Below are positions 1 through 6,724 of a stretch of DNA of 19,388 bases, piece after piece. The notes below the pieces were generated by a model. That model saw only the letters and a program-made list of their open reading frames with translations, ran no database searches and had not been told where the DNA came from. Each line of letters begins with the position of its first letter. Position 1 is the first letter of the stretch. The translations under genes were made by a program, and so were the position numbers. This DNA comes from Dehalococcoidia bacterium. GTDB taxonomy: Bacteria > Chloroflexota > Dehalococcoidia > DSTF01 > JALHUB01. The stretch lies in assembly GCA_022865685.1 (NCBI GenBank), contig JALHUB010000279.1, positions 1-19,388 of the forward strand, read 5' to 3'.

Positions 1-536
1 CCGGCCATCGCGGGAAGAACGACGTGCAGCGGTGACGTGCCGGATGTCGCCAGCTCGAAAGAGCAGGCCAGAGCGGCGGCCTCCATGGAAAGCCAGGACG
101 CACAGAACGCCGCGACATATTTCAATCTGCGATTGTCACCCACCAGTGCGCCTGCCACCCGGTACACGGCGTAGCTTACCAGCACTCCCACCACCGCCAT
201 GTTGACGAGGTTCGTTCCCAGCGCCGCCAGCCCTCCATCCTGAAATATCAGCGCCTGCACCCCGACCACGCAGGCCATCACGATAATCGCCGCCCAGGGG
301 CCCACAAGGATGGTTGCCAGGGCCGCGCCCAGCATGTGGCCGGAGGTGCCGCCGGCGACAGGGAAGTTCATCATCTGGGCCGCGAAGATGAAAGCAGCCA
401 TCACGCCCATGAGCGGCACAAGCCTCTCCTGGAACTTCCGGTTCGCCTGCCTGACGGCGATGGCCAGAACGATGCCGGCTACCACGTAGCCGGCAGCGGC
501 GACCGGTGCGCTTACAAAGCCGTCGGGGATGTGCAT
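1..536 (-). CDS. cbiM: CbiM/NikM-type nickel/cobalt ECF transporter substrate-binding membrane component (partial, C-terminus off the left edge)
   Basis: The protein begins MHIPDGF, the hallmark N-terminus of CbiM/NikM, the membrane component that binds Ni2+ or Co2+ in energy-coupling-factor transporters. In the family the metal is held by the N-terminal Met amine, His2 and His67. Here His2 is present and a His falls exactly at residue 67 in GGTSGHMLGA. This is why I choose the ATG at 536, although an in-frame ATG exists at 581, 23 nt after the fur stop. Several hydrophobic membrane segments follow (about residues 12-28, 40-56, 70-95, 105-125 and 140-165). About 178 codons are visible and the frame is open at base 1, so the C-terminus and any cbiL/N/Q/O partner genes lie outside the window. 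It is just downstream of a Fur-family gene on the same strand, which suggests metal-controlled expression. Nickel versus cobalt cannot be decided. Confidence 0.93.
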   Translation of the reverse strand, partial: MHIPDGFVSAPVAAAGYVVAGIVLAIAVRQANRKFQERLVPLMGVMAAFIFAAQMMNFPVAGGTSGHMLGAALATILVGPWAAIIVMACVVGVQALIFQDGGLAALGTNLVNMAVVGVLVSYAVYRVAGALVGDNRRLKYVAAFCASWLSMEAAALACSFELATSGTSPLHVVLPAMA

Positions 537-604
537 TCCTGCGGGCTCCGGGAGTGAAGTCGGCAGCGGAACAGCGTACATAGCTCCGTCTTTCCCGGGA
601 CAGC

Positions 605-1042
605 CTATTCTGAGGAGGCCGTTCGCTGGCAGTCCTGACAAACGCCGAAGATGGCAAAGTGATCCATCTCGGCGCGAAAACCGTGGTCTTTCAAGACGCG
701 CTTCGCCATGCTCTCCAGGTAGGTCGGATCCAGGGAGAACTCCGCGCCGCACTGCCTGCAGATGAGGTGGTGATGCGGTTCCTCAAGTCGCCACTCGTAG
801 CTGTACTCGCCGCTGCCCATGTCCGTCTCCTAGACTAGGTGCAGCTCCTTGAGGGCGTTCATCGTGCGGTAGATCGTCGAGATGTCTACGTAGGGGTACT
901 CTTTCTTGACCTCTGCCAGGATCTCCGCGGCCGTCAGATGACCCTCACGGTGACGGAGAATGGATAGGATCATGAGGCGCTGCGGCGTCGGTCTCTGTCC
1001 CGACCCGCGTAGCAGCTCAACGATCTCCGATTCGCAGCTCAA
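605..1042 (-). pseudogene. Fur-family metalloregulator interrupted by an in-frame TAG
   Basis: Both halves of a Fur-family repressor lie in one frame. The N-terminal winged helix (GQRPTPQRLMILSIL, then the recognition helix around DISTIYRTMNALKEL) is followed by TAG at 832-830 (codon 71). The C-terminal metal-binding/dimerisation domain then resumes at once (ETDMGSGEYSYEWRLEEPHHHLICRQCG), ending with a second CxxC (CQDC). Without the TAG the protein would be 145 aa, normal for Fur/Zur/Nur. I place the start at TTG 1042, because AGGAG sits 7 nt upstream and because the promoter and palindromic operator lie just beyond it; the earlier TTG at 1102 and ATG at 1087 fall inside or next to the promoter elements. 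The residue at the stop is usually polar, so CAG to TAG is the simplest origin. It could be a real nonsense mutation, a consensus error, or suppressed. Neighbouring cbiM suggests a nickel/cobalt- or zinc-responsive regulator. Confidence 0.85.
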
Positions 1043-1053
1043 CTTGTGGCTCC

Positions 1054-1073
1054 TGCAACTGTATGCAGTTGCA
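1054..1073. promoter_or_regulatory. Perfect 8+8 bp palindrome, candidate Fur-family operator
   Basis: TGCAACTG, 4 nt (TATG), then CAGTTGCA forms an exact inverted repeat that begins one base after the -10 box and runs into the AGGAG ribosome site of the fur gene. Fur-family proteins commonly repress their own promoters through AT-rich or TGCAA-type palindromes overlapping the start point. Position and symmetry support an autoregulatory operator. The cognate regulator is inferred from adjacency only. Confidence 0.6.
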
Positions 1074-1074
1074 C

Positions 1075-1102
1075 TGTATAGCGACATGCCATCGCCTGTC
1101 AA
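1075..1102 (-). promoter_or_regulatory. Sigma70-like promoter of the fur-cbiM unit
   Basis: Reading the minus strand, a perfect -35 TTGACA (1102-1097) is followed after 16 nt by TATACA (1080-1075; 4 of 6 matches to the -10 consensus). Transcription would begin inside the palindrome at 1073-1054, directly upstream of the AGGAG ribosome site and TTG start of the fur gene. A short GAAGAC/GTCTTC inverted repeat (1103-1119) lies just upstream and may mark the end of pckA transcription. Confidence 0.6.
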
Positions 1103-1138
1103 GAAGACTAGCGGTCTTCGCTCGATGAACGGCGGCAG

Positions 1139-2752
1139 CTAGTGGGGAAGGGAGTCCCTGATCGGGGCAGGAACCTGACCGTACGCGGCCTCGAAGCGCT
1201 CCAGGTACTCGCGGCGGCCGTGGATGAAGTCCTCCACTTTCTTGGTCAGCAGGGTCTTATCGGGGAAGAGCGGCGCGGCGCGCATGTAGTCCAGGTTTGC
1301 CCTGTCGCAACGGACCGGGAAGTGGTAGCCCAGGTGGTCGGGCTCGGAACTGAATATCATGACGTTTCGCAGGACATCGTTGTAGGCGGACAGCGACTGG
1401 CGGAGGTCGACCTTGATCTCGTCCTGGCCTATCGTGCCCGTGTTGGCGAGGTAGCAGCGAATGCTGTTCTTCTTGGCGACCTCGTAGAAGATCATCGCGT
1501 GCTCCAGGCGGTCGCCGGTCACGAACGGGTCCAGGAAGAACTCGCGTGTGAACGTGCCGGCCTGCTCCGGGTTACCGCCCGAGCTCTCAATGGACTCGCC
1601 GTAGATGAGCTGCATCGTCATCTGCTCCGGCGTGAGCTTGGAGATGACGTTCGTGAGCGGGTTCCGCGTCAAGAACAGCAGGTCGTCGACGTGCGCTGCC
1701 CGTAAGTCGAGGCTGGCGATCTCGAGGTTCGACCTCGCGATGACCGCGCGCCAGTTTGACGTCATCGTGAGGTCGAGGAAGTTGGGTATATAGGGGTACT
1801 TGCTTATTGCCACATTCTCCAGGTACGTGTCCTTCGATTCCGCCGCCCGCAGGATCTCCGGCTGGCTGGAGTCGAGGTTCTCAGTCTTAGCGTAGAAGCC
1901 GCCGAGCTCGAATGCTGCGTAGCTGCCGTCGAAGCCGAACGTGCCGCCGTCCTCGCCGATCATCTCCGACGACTCCTTCGGCAGGCGGGCCAGGCGGCGG
2001 CAGAGGCTGGTGGTCTTGCCCGTCGCCGTCGCACCGCCGATCGCCGTAGAGATGTCGATGAGCTCCGGACGCTCCGTCTGGAAGTCGTACACCCACATGC
2101 GGTCGCGGCGGGCGCCGGCGTGGAGGAATATCCCCGTCTTGTCGATGGCCTTCACCCGCCAGCTCTCGAACTGGAAGACGCCTTTCTTGCCCTCTCCCAT
2201 GTAGGCGGTGTTGCGGCAGATCTTCACCTGCTCGCCACGCTTCTCGCCCATGAACAGGCGCACCTGGATATCCTTGTCCGCCAGGCGCTTCGTCTTGTTC
2301 GGTTCGAAGGCCTCGTCGGTAAAGAAGACGATTGTGTAGGTAGGGTCGTCCACGACCAGCGCCGCGTGATTGAATAGGAGCTTGAGGCCGTAGGCGATAT
2401 CGGCGTGCGCCAGCGACATAAGGAATCTGGCGGACACGCCGTCTGCGCCGTCGCCGACCATCACGTCGACGGAGAGGACCTTCTCGAGGCTCATCATCTG
2501 CACGGCCTTTGCGGCCAGCGCCTCTTCCTCTTCGCCGAAGGTGTCATCGACGCTGTTCTTCGTGTGCTGCGCCGCCCTGGACATCGGCTCCGAGTTTGCG
2601 GCGATGGAGCCAAGCTGCGTCTCGATGATCCCGTCCTGGGTCAGGGCAAGCGCCTTCGCCTGACCCAGGTCGAAGTTCTCGATCAGCCTGCCGTTTCGCT
2701 TGGCCTCGTCGTAGATCCTGCTCGAGGCTTCTTTGAACGCGTTCTTCGCCAT
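1139..2752 (-). CDS. pckA: Divergent ATP-dependent phosphoenolpyruvate carboxykinase
   Basis: 537 aa, the usual size for ATP-type PEPCK, which converts oxaloacetate and ATP to PEP, CO2 and ADP (gluconeogenesis, or anaplerosis in reverse). The kinase loop GGATATGKTTS (about 239-249) fits GxxxxGKT but departs from the usual GLSGTGKT. Further landmarks match the family: a nucleotide/metal region GEDGG near 266, FELGGFYAKTENLD near 281 (family form FEGGCYAKT), LENVAI, DDLLFLTRNPLTNVISKLTPEQ (family FLTADAFGVLPPVSRLT), and a C-terminal CYLANTGTIG (family YLVNTGWNG). The N-terminal third is poorly conserved relative to textbook PckA. ATG 2752 is preferred because GGGAG lies just upstream; TTG 2776 is an in-frame alternative. 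It ends 96 nt before the fur start and seems transcribed separately from it. Confidence 0.85.
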   Translation of the reverse strand: MAKNAFKEASSRIYDEAKRNGRLIENFDLGQAKALALTQDGIIETQLGSIAANSEPMSRAAQHTKNSVDDTFGEEEEALAAKAVQMMSLEKVLSVDVMVGDGADGVSARFLMSLAHADIAYGLKLLFNHAALVVDDPTYTIVFFTDEAFEPNKTKRLADKDIQVRLFMGEKRGEQVKICRNTAYMGEGKKGVFQFESWRVKAIDKTGIFLHAGARRDRMWVYDFQTERPELIDISTAIGGATATGKTTSLCRRLARLPKESSEMIGEDGGTFGFDGSYAAFELGGFYAKTENLDSSQPEILRAAESKDTYLENVAISKYPYIPNFLDLTMTSNWRAVIARSNLEIASLDLRAAHVDDLLFLTRNPLTNVISKLTPEQMTMQLIYGESIESSGGNPEQAGTFTREFFLDPFVTGDRLEHAMIFYEVAKKNSIRCYLANTGTIGQDEIKVDLRQSLSAYNDVLRNVMIFSSEPDHLGYHFPVRCDRANLDYMRAAPLFPDKTLLTKKVEDFIHGRREYLERFEAAYGQVPAPIRDSLPH

Positions 2753-3072
2753 CGTACTCCCTTGGATAGGAGGCAAAGGTGGGCAGCAACGAGAAAAGCG
2801 AGTCTCTGGCTCGCTAGATTACTCTATGCGTTCCAGATCGAGAGATCAAGTAGGGGCCCCGGGGTCCGGCGTCCGCCCGGGGCGCTGGAGCGGCCATGCC
2901 TGCGTTCAACAGGTTGCGCGAGCGCGGGGGCGTTTGGCGCCCTAACCTGCCTGTGCCCTGCGGCGTACGCCCCTGTAACCGATAATACCGTTAGGGACGT
3001 CCACAACCGCGGCCGCCGCCGATGCTGGCGCCTATCATCCCGGCGGAAGCAGCGGTACACCGGTGCAGGTAC
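2753..3072. other. Intergenic region between divergent pckA and the GGDEF-like gene
   Basis: About 320 nt without a convincing gene. It should carry the divergent promoters. On the minus side I see the candidate pckA promoter at 2849-2821. On the plus side GATAAT at 2981-2986 resembles a -10 box, but I find no matching -35. Open frames crossing this stretch are GC-driven shadows without a start site or family resemblance. Confidence 0.5.
2821..2849 (-). promoter_or_regulatory. Candidate sigma70-like promoter for pckA
   Basis: On the minus strand TTGATC (2849-2844) is separated by 17 nt from TAGAGT (2826-2821). Each matches its consensus at 4 of 6 positions. A start near 2814 would give a leader of about 60 nt before the ATG at 2752. 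Confidence 0.35.
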
Positions 3073-3858
3073 ATGGAGCGACCGAACACGACCCTCTCCG
3101 GCGACGAACACGGTTACGGTAGAGTCCGCCAGTCGTACCATCGCGCCGCTCGATGGAGCCGCGTGGCGATGGTGGCATTCTGGGTCATCTTCGCCGCCTT
3201 CGTCTTCTGGGCGGTGCCCTTCTTTCCCTGGGGCATGTCCAGCGACGACTACTCAGCGGAAGTCCTGTTGGGCCTCTTCCTACTCGGCTGCTGCCCGGGC
3301 GTGACGGCGATTGCCCTCCTGGCTCGGAGCATCGCCGCGCAACGCCGCGAAGCGCTGGTTGCGTGGGCGTCCATCTACGATAAGACGACGGGGCTGCGTA
3401 ATCGCGAGTTCTTCCTGGACCGCCTGCAACTGCAGTGCGAGCTGGCGCGCGACTTGGAGGAGTACCGCGTCGGACTCATACTGTTGAGCATCGACGAGCT
3501 GCCGCGCGATGGCCAGAAACCACAGCCCGCGAACGACGACGTTCTCCGCCGCGTCGGGGCCCACATAGCCCGTCAGTTGCGGCCCAACGACCTGCTTGCC
3601 GCCACTAGCAGCACTGAGATGGCGATACTTGTCTCGGACGGCTCCGAGGCCGCGCTTTGCGCCGTCGCCTCGCGCATCGAGCACTCTCTGCAGGTCCGGA
3701 TCAAGGGCCTGGCCGGAGATGCAGCGGCGCGCCTTACCATAGAGATGGGCCTTGCCATGCTGGATAGCGGCGATCTGGGCCCGGAGGCGCTGCTGGAATC
3801 CGCCCGCAGCAGACTCAGCCCCGTCTACTCCGCGATGCAAGATATGCCGGCAGCCTGA
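3073..3858 (+). CDS. Membrane protein with a degenerate GGDEF domain
   Basis: 261 aa. Two membrane helices (about residues 30-52 and 62-84) separated by a short external loop are followed by a cytoplasmic GGDEF-type fold: DKTTGLRNREFFLDRL (103-118, the conserved domain entry DxLTGLxNRxxF), an RVGLILLSIDEL strand, ARQLRPNDLLA, then SSTEM (179-183) at the place where GGDEF should be, then AILVSD. The signature loop needed for GTP binding and cyclic-di-GMP synthesis is lost, so cyclase activity is unlikely; such domains often act as receptors or scaffolds. ATG 3073, with AGGT upstream, is preferred over an in-frame CTG/ATG-like start farther up, because the membrane segment then sits about 30 residues in. 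A GC hairpin at 3886-3905 follows the stop. Confidence 0.75.
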   Translation: MERPNTTLSGDEHGYGRVRQSYHRAARWSRVAMVAFWVIFAAFVFWAVPFFPWGMSSDDYSAEVLLGLFLLGCCPGVTAIALLARSIAAQRREALVAWASIYDKTTGLRNREFFLDRLQLQCELARDLEEYRVGLILLSIDELPRDGQKPQPANDDVLRRVGAHIARQLRPNDLLAATSSTEMAILVSDGSEAALCAVASRIEHSLQVRIKGLAGDAAARLTIEMGLAMLDSGDLGPEALLESARSRLSPVYSAMQDMPAA

Positions 3859-3885
3859 CGACCGCGCGTATTCGCCTCGGAACGA

Positions 3886-3905
3886 GCCACCCATGGAAGG
3901 GTGGC
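3886..3905 (+). terminator. GC-rich hairpin after the GGDEF-like gene
   Basis: GCCACCC and GGGTGGC form a perfect 7-bp stem around a 6-nt loop, 28 nt after the stop at 3858. It is followed by TTCCCT and has no strong T run, so termination is plausible but not certain. Confidence 0.45.
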
Positions 3906-3976
3906 TTCCCTATATGAGCCACACTGTGCGCCGAAACGCGCTATCATGATGAAAAGACCCGCCTCGGAGGAGAGCA

Positions 3977-4489
3977 ATGTTCCATCTCCAGATTGCTGCC
4001 TGGAGCATCGCGGCACGGACGGCCATCATCTACGTGGCTTTGCTCTTGGGCTTCCGTCTCGCCGGGAAACGCGAGATGGGCCAGATGACGCCGTTCGATC
4101 TCGTCGTCATACTGCTCATAGCCAATGCGGTGCAGAACGCGATGGTCGGCCCCGATACGTCCGTCCTTGGCGGACTTATCGCGGCGGCCGTGCTGCTGGC
4201 CGGCAACTATGCGCTGGCGTCCTCAAGAGAACGCATCCCCTGGTTGCGTCGCGCCGTCGAAGGGTATCCAACGCTGCTCATTCGAAACGGGGAGTTCATC
4301 AGGCAGAACCTGCGTCGTGAGGGCATAGAAGAGGACGAAGTGCTCATGGCCACGCGCGAGCACGGCATCGGCGACGTCAACGAGGTTCAGACGGCTGTGC
4401 TGGAGACCGACGGCTCGATCAGCATCGTGCCGAAGAGCGGCGAGGCCATCCGCACGCGGCGGCACGTGCGTTTCACCAAGAAGGGCTAA
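3977..4489 (+). CDS. YetF/DUF421 family membrane protein
   Basis: 170 aa, with two to three N-terminal membrane helices and the family's characteristic segment MGQMTPFDLVVILLIANAVQNAMVG (residues about 34-58). A cytoplasmic alpha/beta YetF domain follows (PTLLIRNGEFIRQNLRREGI, then VQTAVLETDGSISIVPK). Family members (YetF, YdfS, YcaP) are poorly understood; they have been linked to spore or envelope functions, and no reaction is known. GGAGGAG lies 4 nt upstream of the ATG at 3977, a strong ribosome site. The gene stands between the GGDEF-like gene and the deacetylase on the same strand, and the 46-nt gap to the latter suggests possible co-transcription. Confidence 0.88.
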   Translation: MFHLQIAAWSIAARTAIIYVALLLGFRLAGKREMGQMTPFDLVVILLIANAVQNAMVGPDTSVLGGLIAAAVLLAGNYALASSRERIPWLRRAVEGYPTLLIRNGEFIRQNLRREGIEEDEVLMATREHGIGDVNEVQTAVLETDGSISIVPKSGEAIRTRRHVRFTKKG

Positions 4490-4535
4490 CCGCCGCTTGA
4501 TCGAAGCGACTGCGCCCGCGACACTGAGCTAGCAC

Positions 4536-5276
4536 ATGGCGCTACCACGTCTACCCCGATGGTCCGCGATCGCGCTGTTGCTCGGTGCCGTGATGTTCGG
4601 CCTTGGTTCCAGCGATCTCGTCTACGCCCAGGCGGGACACGTCAGCCGCGGCAACGGCTGCCGTCGCGTCGTCGCCCTCACGTTCGACGACGGTCCGAAC
4701 CCGCCGTATACGGAGCAAGTCGTCGACATTCTGAGACGGAACGGTGCCCGCGCGACCTTCTTCGTCGAGGGGCAGGCCGCCGCCGACCACCCGGACGCTG
4801 TCAAGCTGCTGCGCGACGCCGGGATGGCGATAGGGTCGCACTCGTACGCGCACTCGGAGGACCTGCCGGCGACGCAGGCCACCGACTTCCGATACGATCT
4901 CGGCCGCGCGGAGGCCGTACTGGAGGGCATCCTTGGGCACAAGCCGCAACTCTATCGCGCGCCCTTCGGCAAGACGAGTGCGACGATGCTCGACGAGTTG
5001 AGGAACGCCGGCTATACGTCCATCGGCTGGGACGTCGATTCGACGGACTGGCGCGAGACCTCGCCCGACGAGATCGCAGGGCGGGTGTTGCTCGAAGCCC
5101 ATGCCGGCGCTATCGTTCTCCTGCACGATGGCGCGTTGGGCCAAGACAACTCGGACCGCAGCGGCACCGTCGAGGCCCTGCCGGCTATCGTCGCCGGGCT
5201 GCGCGAGCGCGGCTACGAGCTCGTGACGGTGCCCGATATCCTGGACCCGAAAGTGTGCAGCGCCAGCCTGCGCTAA
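4536..5276 (+). CDS. Secreted polysaccharide deacetylase (NodB homology domain)
   Basis: 246 aa. The signal peptide (residues 1-31, cleavage likely after VYA) places it outside the membrane. The NodB domain carries all expected motifs: TFDDGPN (49-55; D51 base, D52 metal), HSYAH (102-106, two metal His), RAPFG (141-145), the WDVDSTDW region (165-172) and LLHDG (195-199, catalytic His197). Such carbohydrate esterase family 4 enzymes remove N-acetyl groups from peptidoglycan, chitin-like or exopolysaccharide chains in a metal-dependent way. Its stop overlaps the start of the next gene (TAATG), so it is probably translated together with the membrane protein. The ribosome site upstream of ATG 4536 is weak. 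The actual substrate is unknown. Confidence 0.93.
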   Translation: MALPRLPRWSAIALLLGAVMFGLGSSDLVYAQAGHVSRGNGCRRVVALTFDDGPNPPYTEQVVDILRRNGARATFFVEGQAAADHPDAVKLLRDAGMAIGSHSYAHSEDLPATQATDFRYDLGRAEAVLEGILGHKPQLYRAPFGKTSATMLDELRNAGYTSIGWDVDSTDWRETSPDEIAGRVLLEAHAGAIVLLHDGALGQDNSDRSGTVEALPAIVAGLRERGYELVTVPDILDPKVCSASLR

Positions 5277-6616
5277 TGACGCCTTTGTTCGAGAGAATCG
5301 CTTTCCCGCGCGCAATCGGACTATCCGGAGAGGCGGTCGCCCGCTGGTATGTGCGGACGCAGTGGGCGCTCGCCTTCGGGGTCCTGCTCGGTTTCGCCAT
5401 TCTGTGCGCGGTAATCCTCACCAAGCCCTTCTTCCTCGGCTCCGATTCGGCGCACCATTACTCGCACGTCTGGTACGTGTCGGACCAGATCTTCCATCAT
5501 GCGCGGCTGCCGCTCCACATCGAATACCTGGAATCGGGCAAAGCGCTGACCTTCCCCTACGGCGTCGTGCTGTATGTCGTGACGGCCATCCCCTACGCCG
5601 TCTTCGGCGACTGGGCGGTGACGGCGGCGATGATCGCCGGCGTCGTTCTGTACGGATACGCGGCGACGCGCGCCCGGCCCATCCTCCGCGATCCGCGGCT
5701 GCTGGCGCTCGTGTACGTGAACGCCTTCCTCATCGAGGGCATCGTCTCCTTCCAGTTCGCCTTTATCTGGTCGTGCGTGTTCTTCTTGCTCTGCGTCGAA
5801 GCGATCGACAAGCGCCGCTGGGCGCCGGCGGCGATACTGGCGGTCCTGGCCGTGACGACGCATCTTGTCGCCGGCTCGCTCGCCGTGGCCGCCTACGCCC
5901 TCTACGCGACTATCCGCCGTCCCCGAGACGTCGTGCCGCTGGGCACAGCGATGGGGCTGGCGGCGCTCGTGTGTCTTCCCTACCTCATCTACGCGCACAG
6001 CACGCCGGCAGTCGGCGTGACCCGCGTGTCCTACATCGTCGGCACCGTGAGGTACATGACGCGATTTCGCGGGATCATCGTAGTCATGCCGTTCATAGTG
6101 GCAGCGCTGGCGCCGCTCTTGCGGCCGCTGTTCGTTCCCGCGCTGCTGGCGCTGGCGCTGATTCTCGCTATCCGCCTCTCGGGAGACCACGTGAACACGA
6201 CCGGGCTGACGCATAGTAGCGAACCGTTCTATGGCGACTTCATCGATTCGCCGCAGTTCGACCGGAGCCTCACCTATCGCGTGCTCGAGCCGAACGACCG
6301 TGAGGACGGCGCCTATCAGCTCATCAAGCACGGCGCTGTCCTGGGGCAGGAGTTCTTCAACGAGAGCCAGTTCCGTCGCTGGTGGTACTCCCTCGACATG
6401 TACTCCTGCTTCCTTGGGGCAAAGAACATCGACGTCGTCCTGTATGAGACCGCGTACACGGCGAAGTTCAACCAGAACGAGCAATGGCCGCTGGGCGAGC
6501 TCATGAAGCAAGGAAGGGTGCGTGTCATGTACCACGACCCCAAGGGCCGTTTCACCGCGTATGACGTCCGCGGCGCCAAGAAGCCGGGCACCCGCATCTC
6601 CGACTGCGGCTTCTAG
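5276..6616 (+). CDS. Polytopic membrane protein, GT-C-like topology, unknown function
   Basis: 446 aa with about ten hydrophobic helices in the first 320 residues, then a soluble C-terminal domain of about 120 residues. The first loop after helix 1 has GSDSAHHYSHVWYVSDQI with an acidic residue followed by His residues, a layout reminiscent of GT-C glycosyltransferases and related polyprenol-linked sugar enzymes. I see no decisive motif. The ATG at 5276 overlaps the stop of the deacetylase gene (TAATG), so the two are translationally coupled and probably act on the same envelope polysaccharide. The same frame stays open upstream to about 4559, but there it runs through the deacetylase gene and is not coding. 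A hairpin with a T-rich tail follows the stop. Confidence 0.8.
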   Translation: MTPLFERIAFPRAIGLSGEAVARWYVRTQWALAFGVLLGFAILCAVILTKPFFLGSDSAHHYSHVWYVSDQIFHHARLPLHIEYLESGKALTFPYGVVLYVVTAIPYAVFGDWAVTAAMIAGVVLYGYAATRARPILRDPRLLALVYVNAFLIEGIVSFQFAFIWSCVFFLLCVEAIDKRRWAPAAILAVLAVTTHLVAGSLAVAAYALYATIRRPRDVVPLGTAMGLAALVCLPYLIYAHSTPAVGVTRVSYIVGTVRYMTRFRGIIVVMPFIVAALAPLLRPLFVPALLALALILAIRLSGDHVNTTGLTHSSEPFYGDFIDSPQFDRSLTYRVLEPNDREDGAYQLIKHGAVLGQEFFNESQFRRWWYSLDMYSCFLGAKNIDVVLYETAYTAKFNQNEQWPLGELMKQGRVRVMYHDPKGRFTAYDVRGAKKPGTRISDCGF

Positions 6617-6644
6617 CCGTCCGCTCACTGTACAACTTTGCCGC

Positions 6645-6681
6645 GAGGTTCTAGTATGGAATTAGAGAACCTCTTCGTTTT
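6645..6681 (+). terminator. Candidate intrinsic terminator after the deacetylase/membrane-protein pair
   Basis: GAGGTTCT (6645-6652) and AGAACCTC (6666-6673) form a perfect 8-bp stem with a 13-nt loop, followed by TTCGTTTT. It ends the upstream pair 28 nt after its stop and lies about 45 nt before the site-2 protease start, so it could also be an operator for that gene. Confidence 0.5.
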
Positions 6682-6724
6682 CCGGACGTGACAGCGAGAT
6701 TGGGTTTCTAAAGGGAAGGACAAT

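Noticed and set aside
537..604. Cobalamin riboswitch upstream of cbiM
   Set aside because: The gap between fur and cbiM is too short and shows no cobalamin-box sequence or conserved fold.
830..832. Pyrrolysine at the TAG in the Fur gene
   Set aside because: Fur proteins have no reason for pyrrolysine at this loop, no known structure follows the TAG, and the simplest explanation is a nonsense change or an error.
2405..3304. Long plus-strand open frame
   Set aside because: It is antisense to pckA for its first part and overlaps the GGDEF-like gene in another frame, with no recognisable domain.
4559..5275. Long open frame that would extend the polytopic membrane protein to 685 aa
   Set aside because: This part runs through the deacetylase gene in another frame and has the Arg-rich composition of a shadow. 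The deacetylase has all its motifs, and the ATG at 5276 overlaps its stop.
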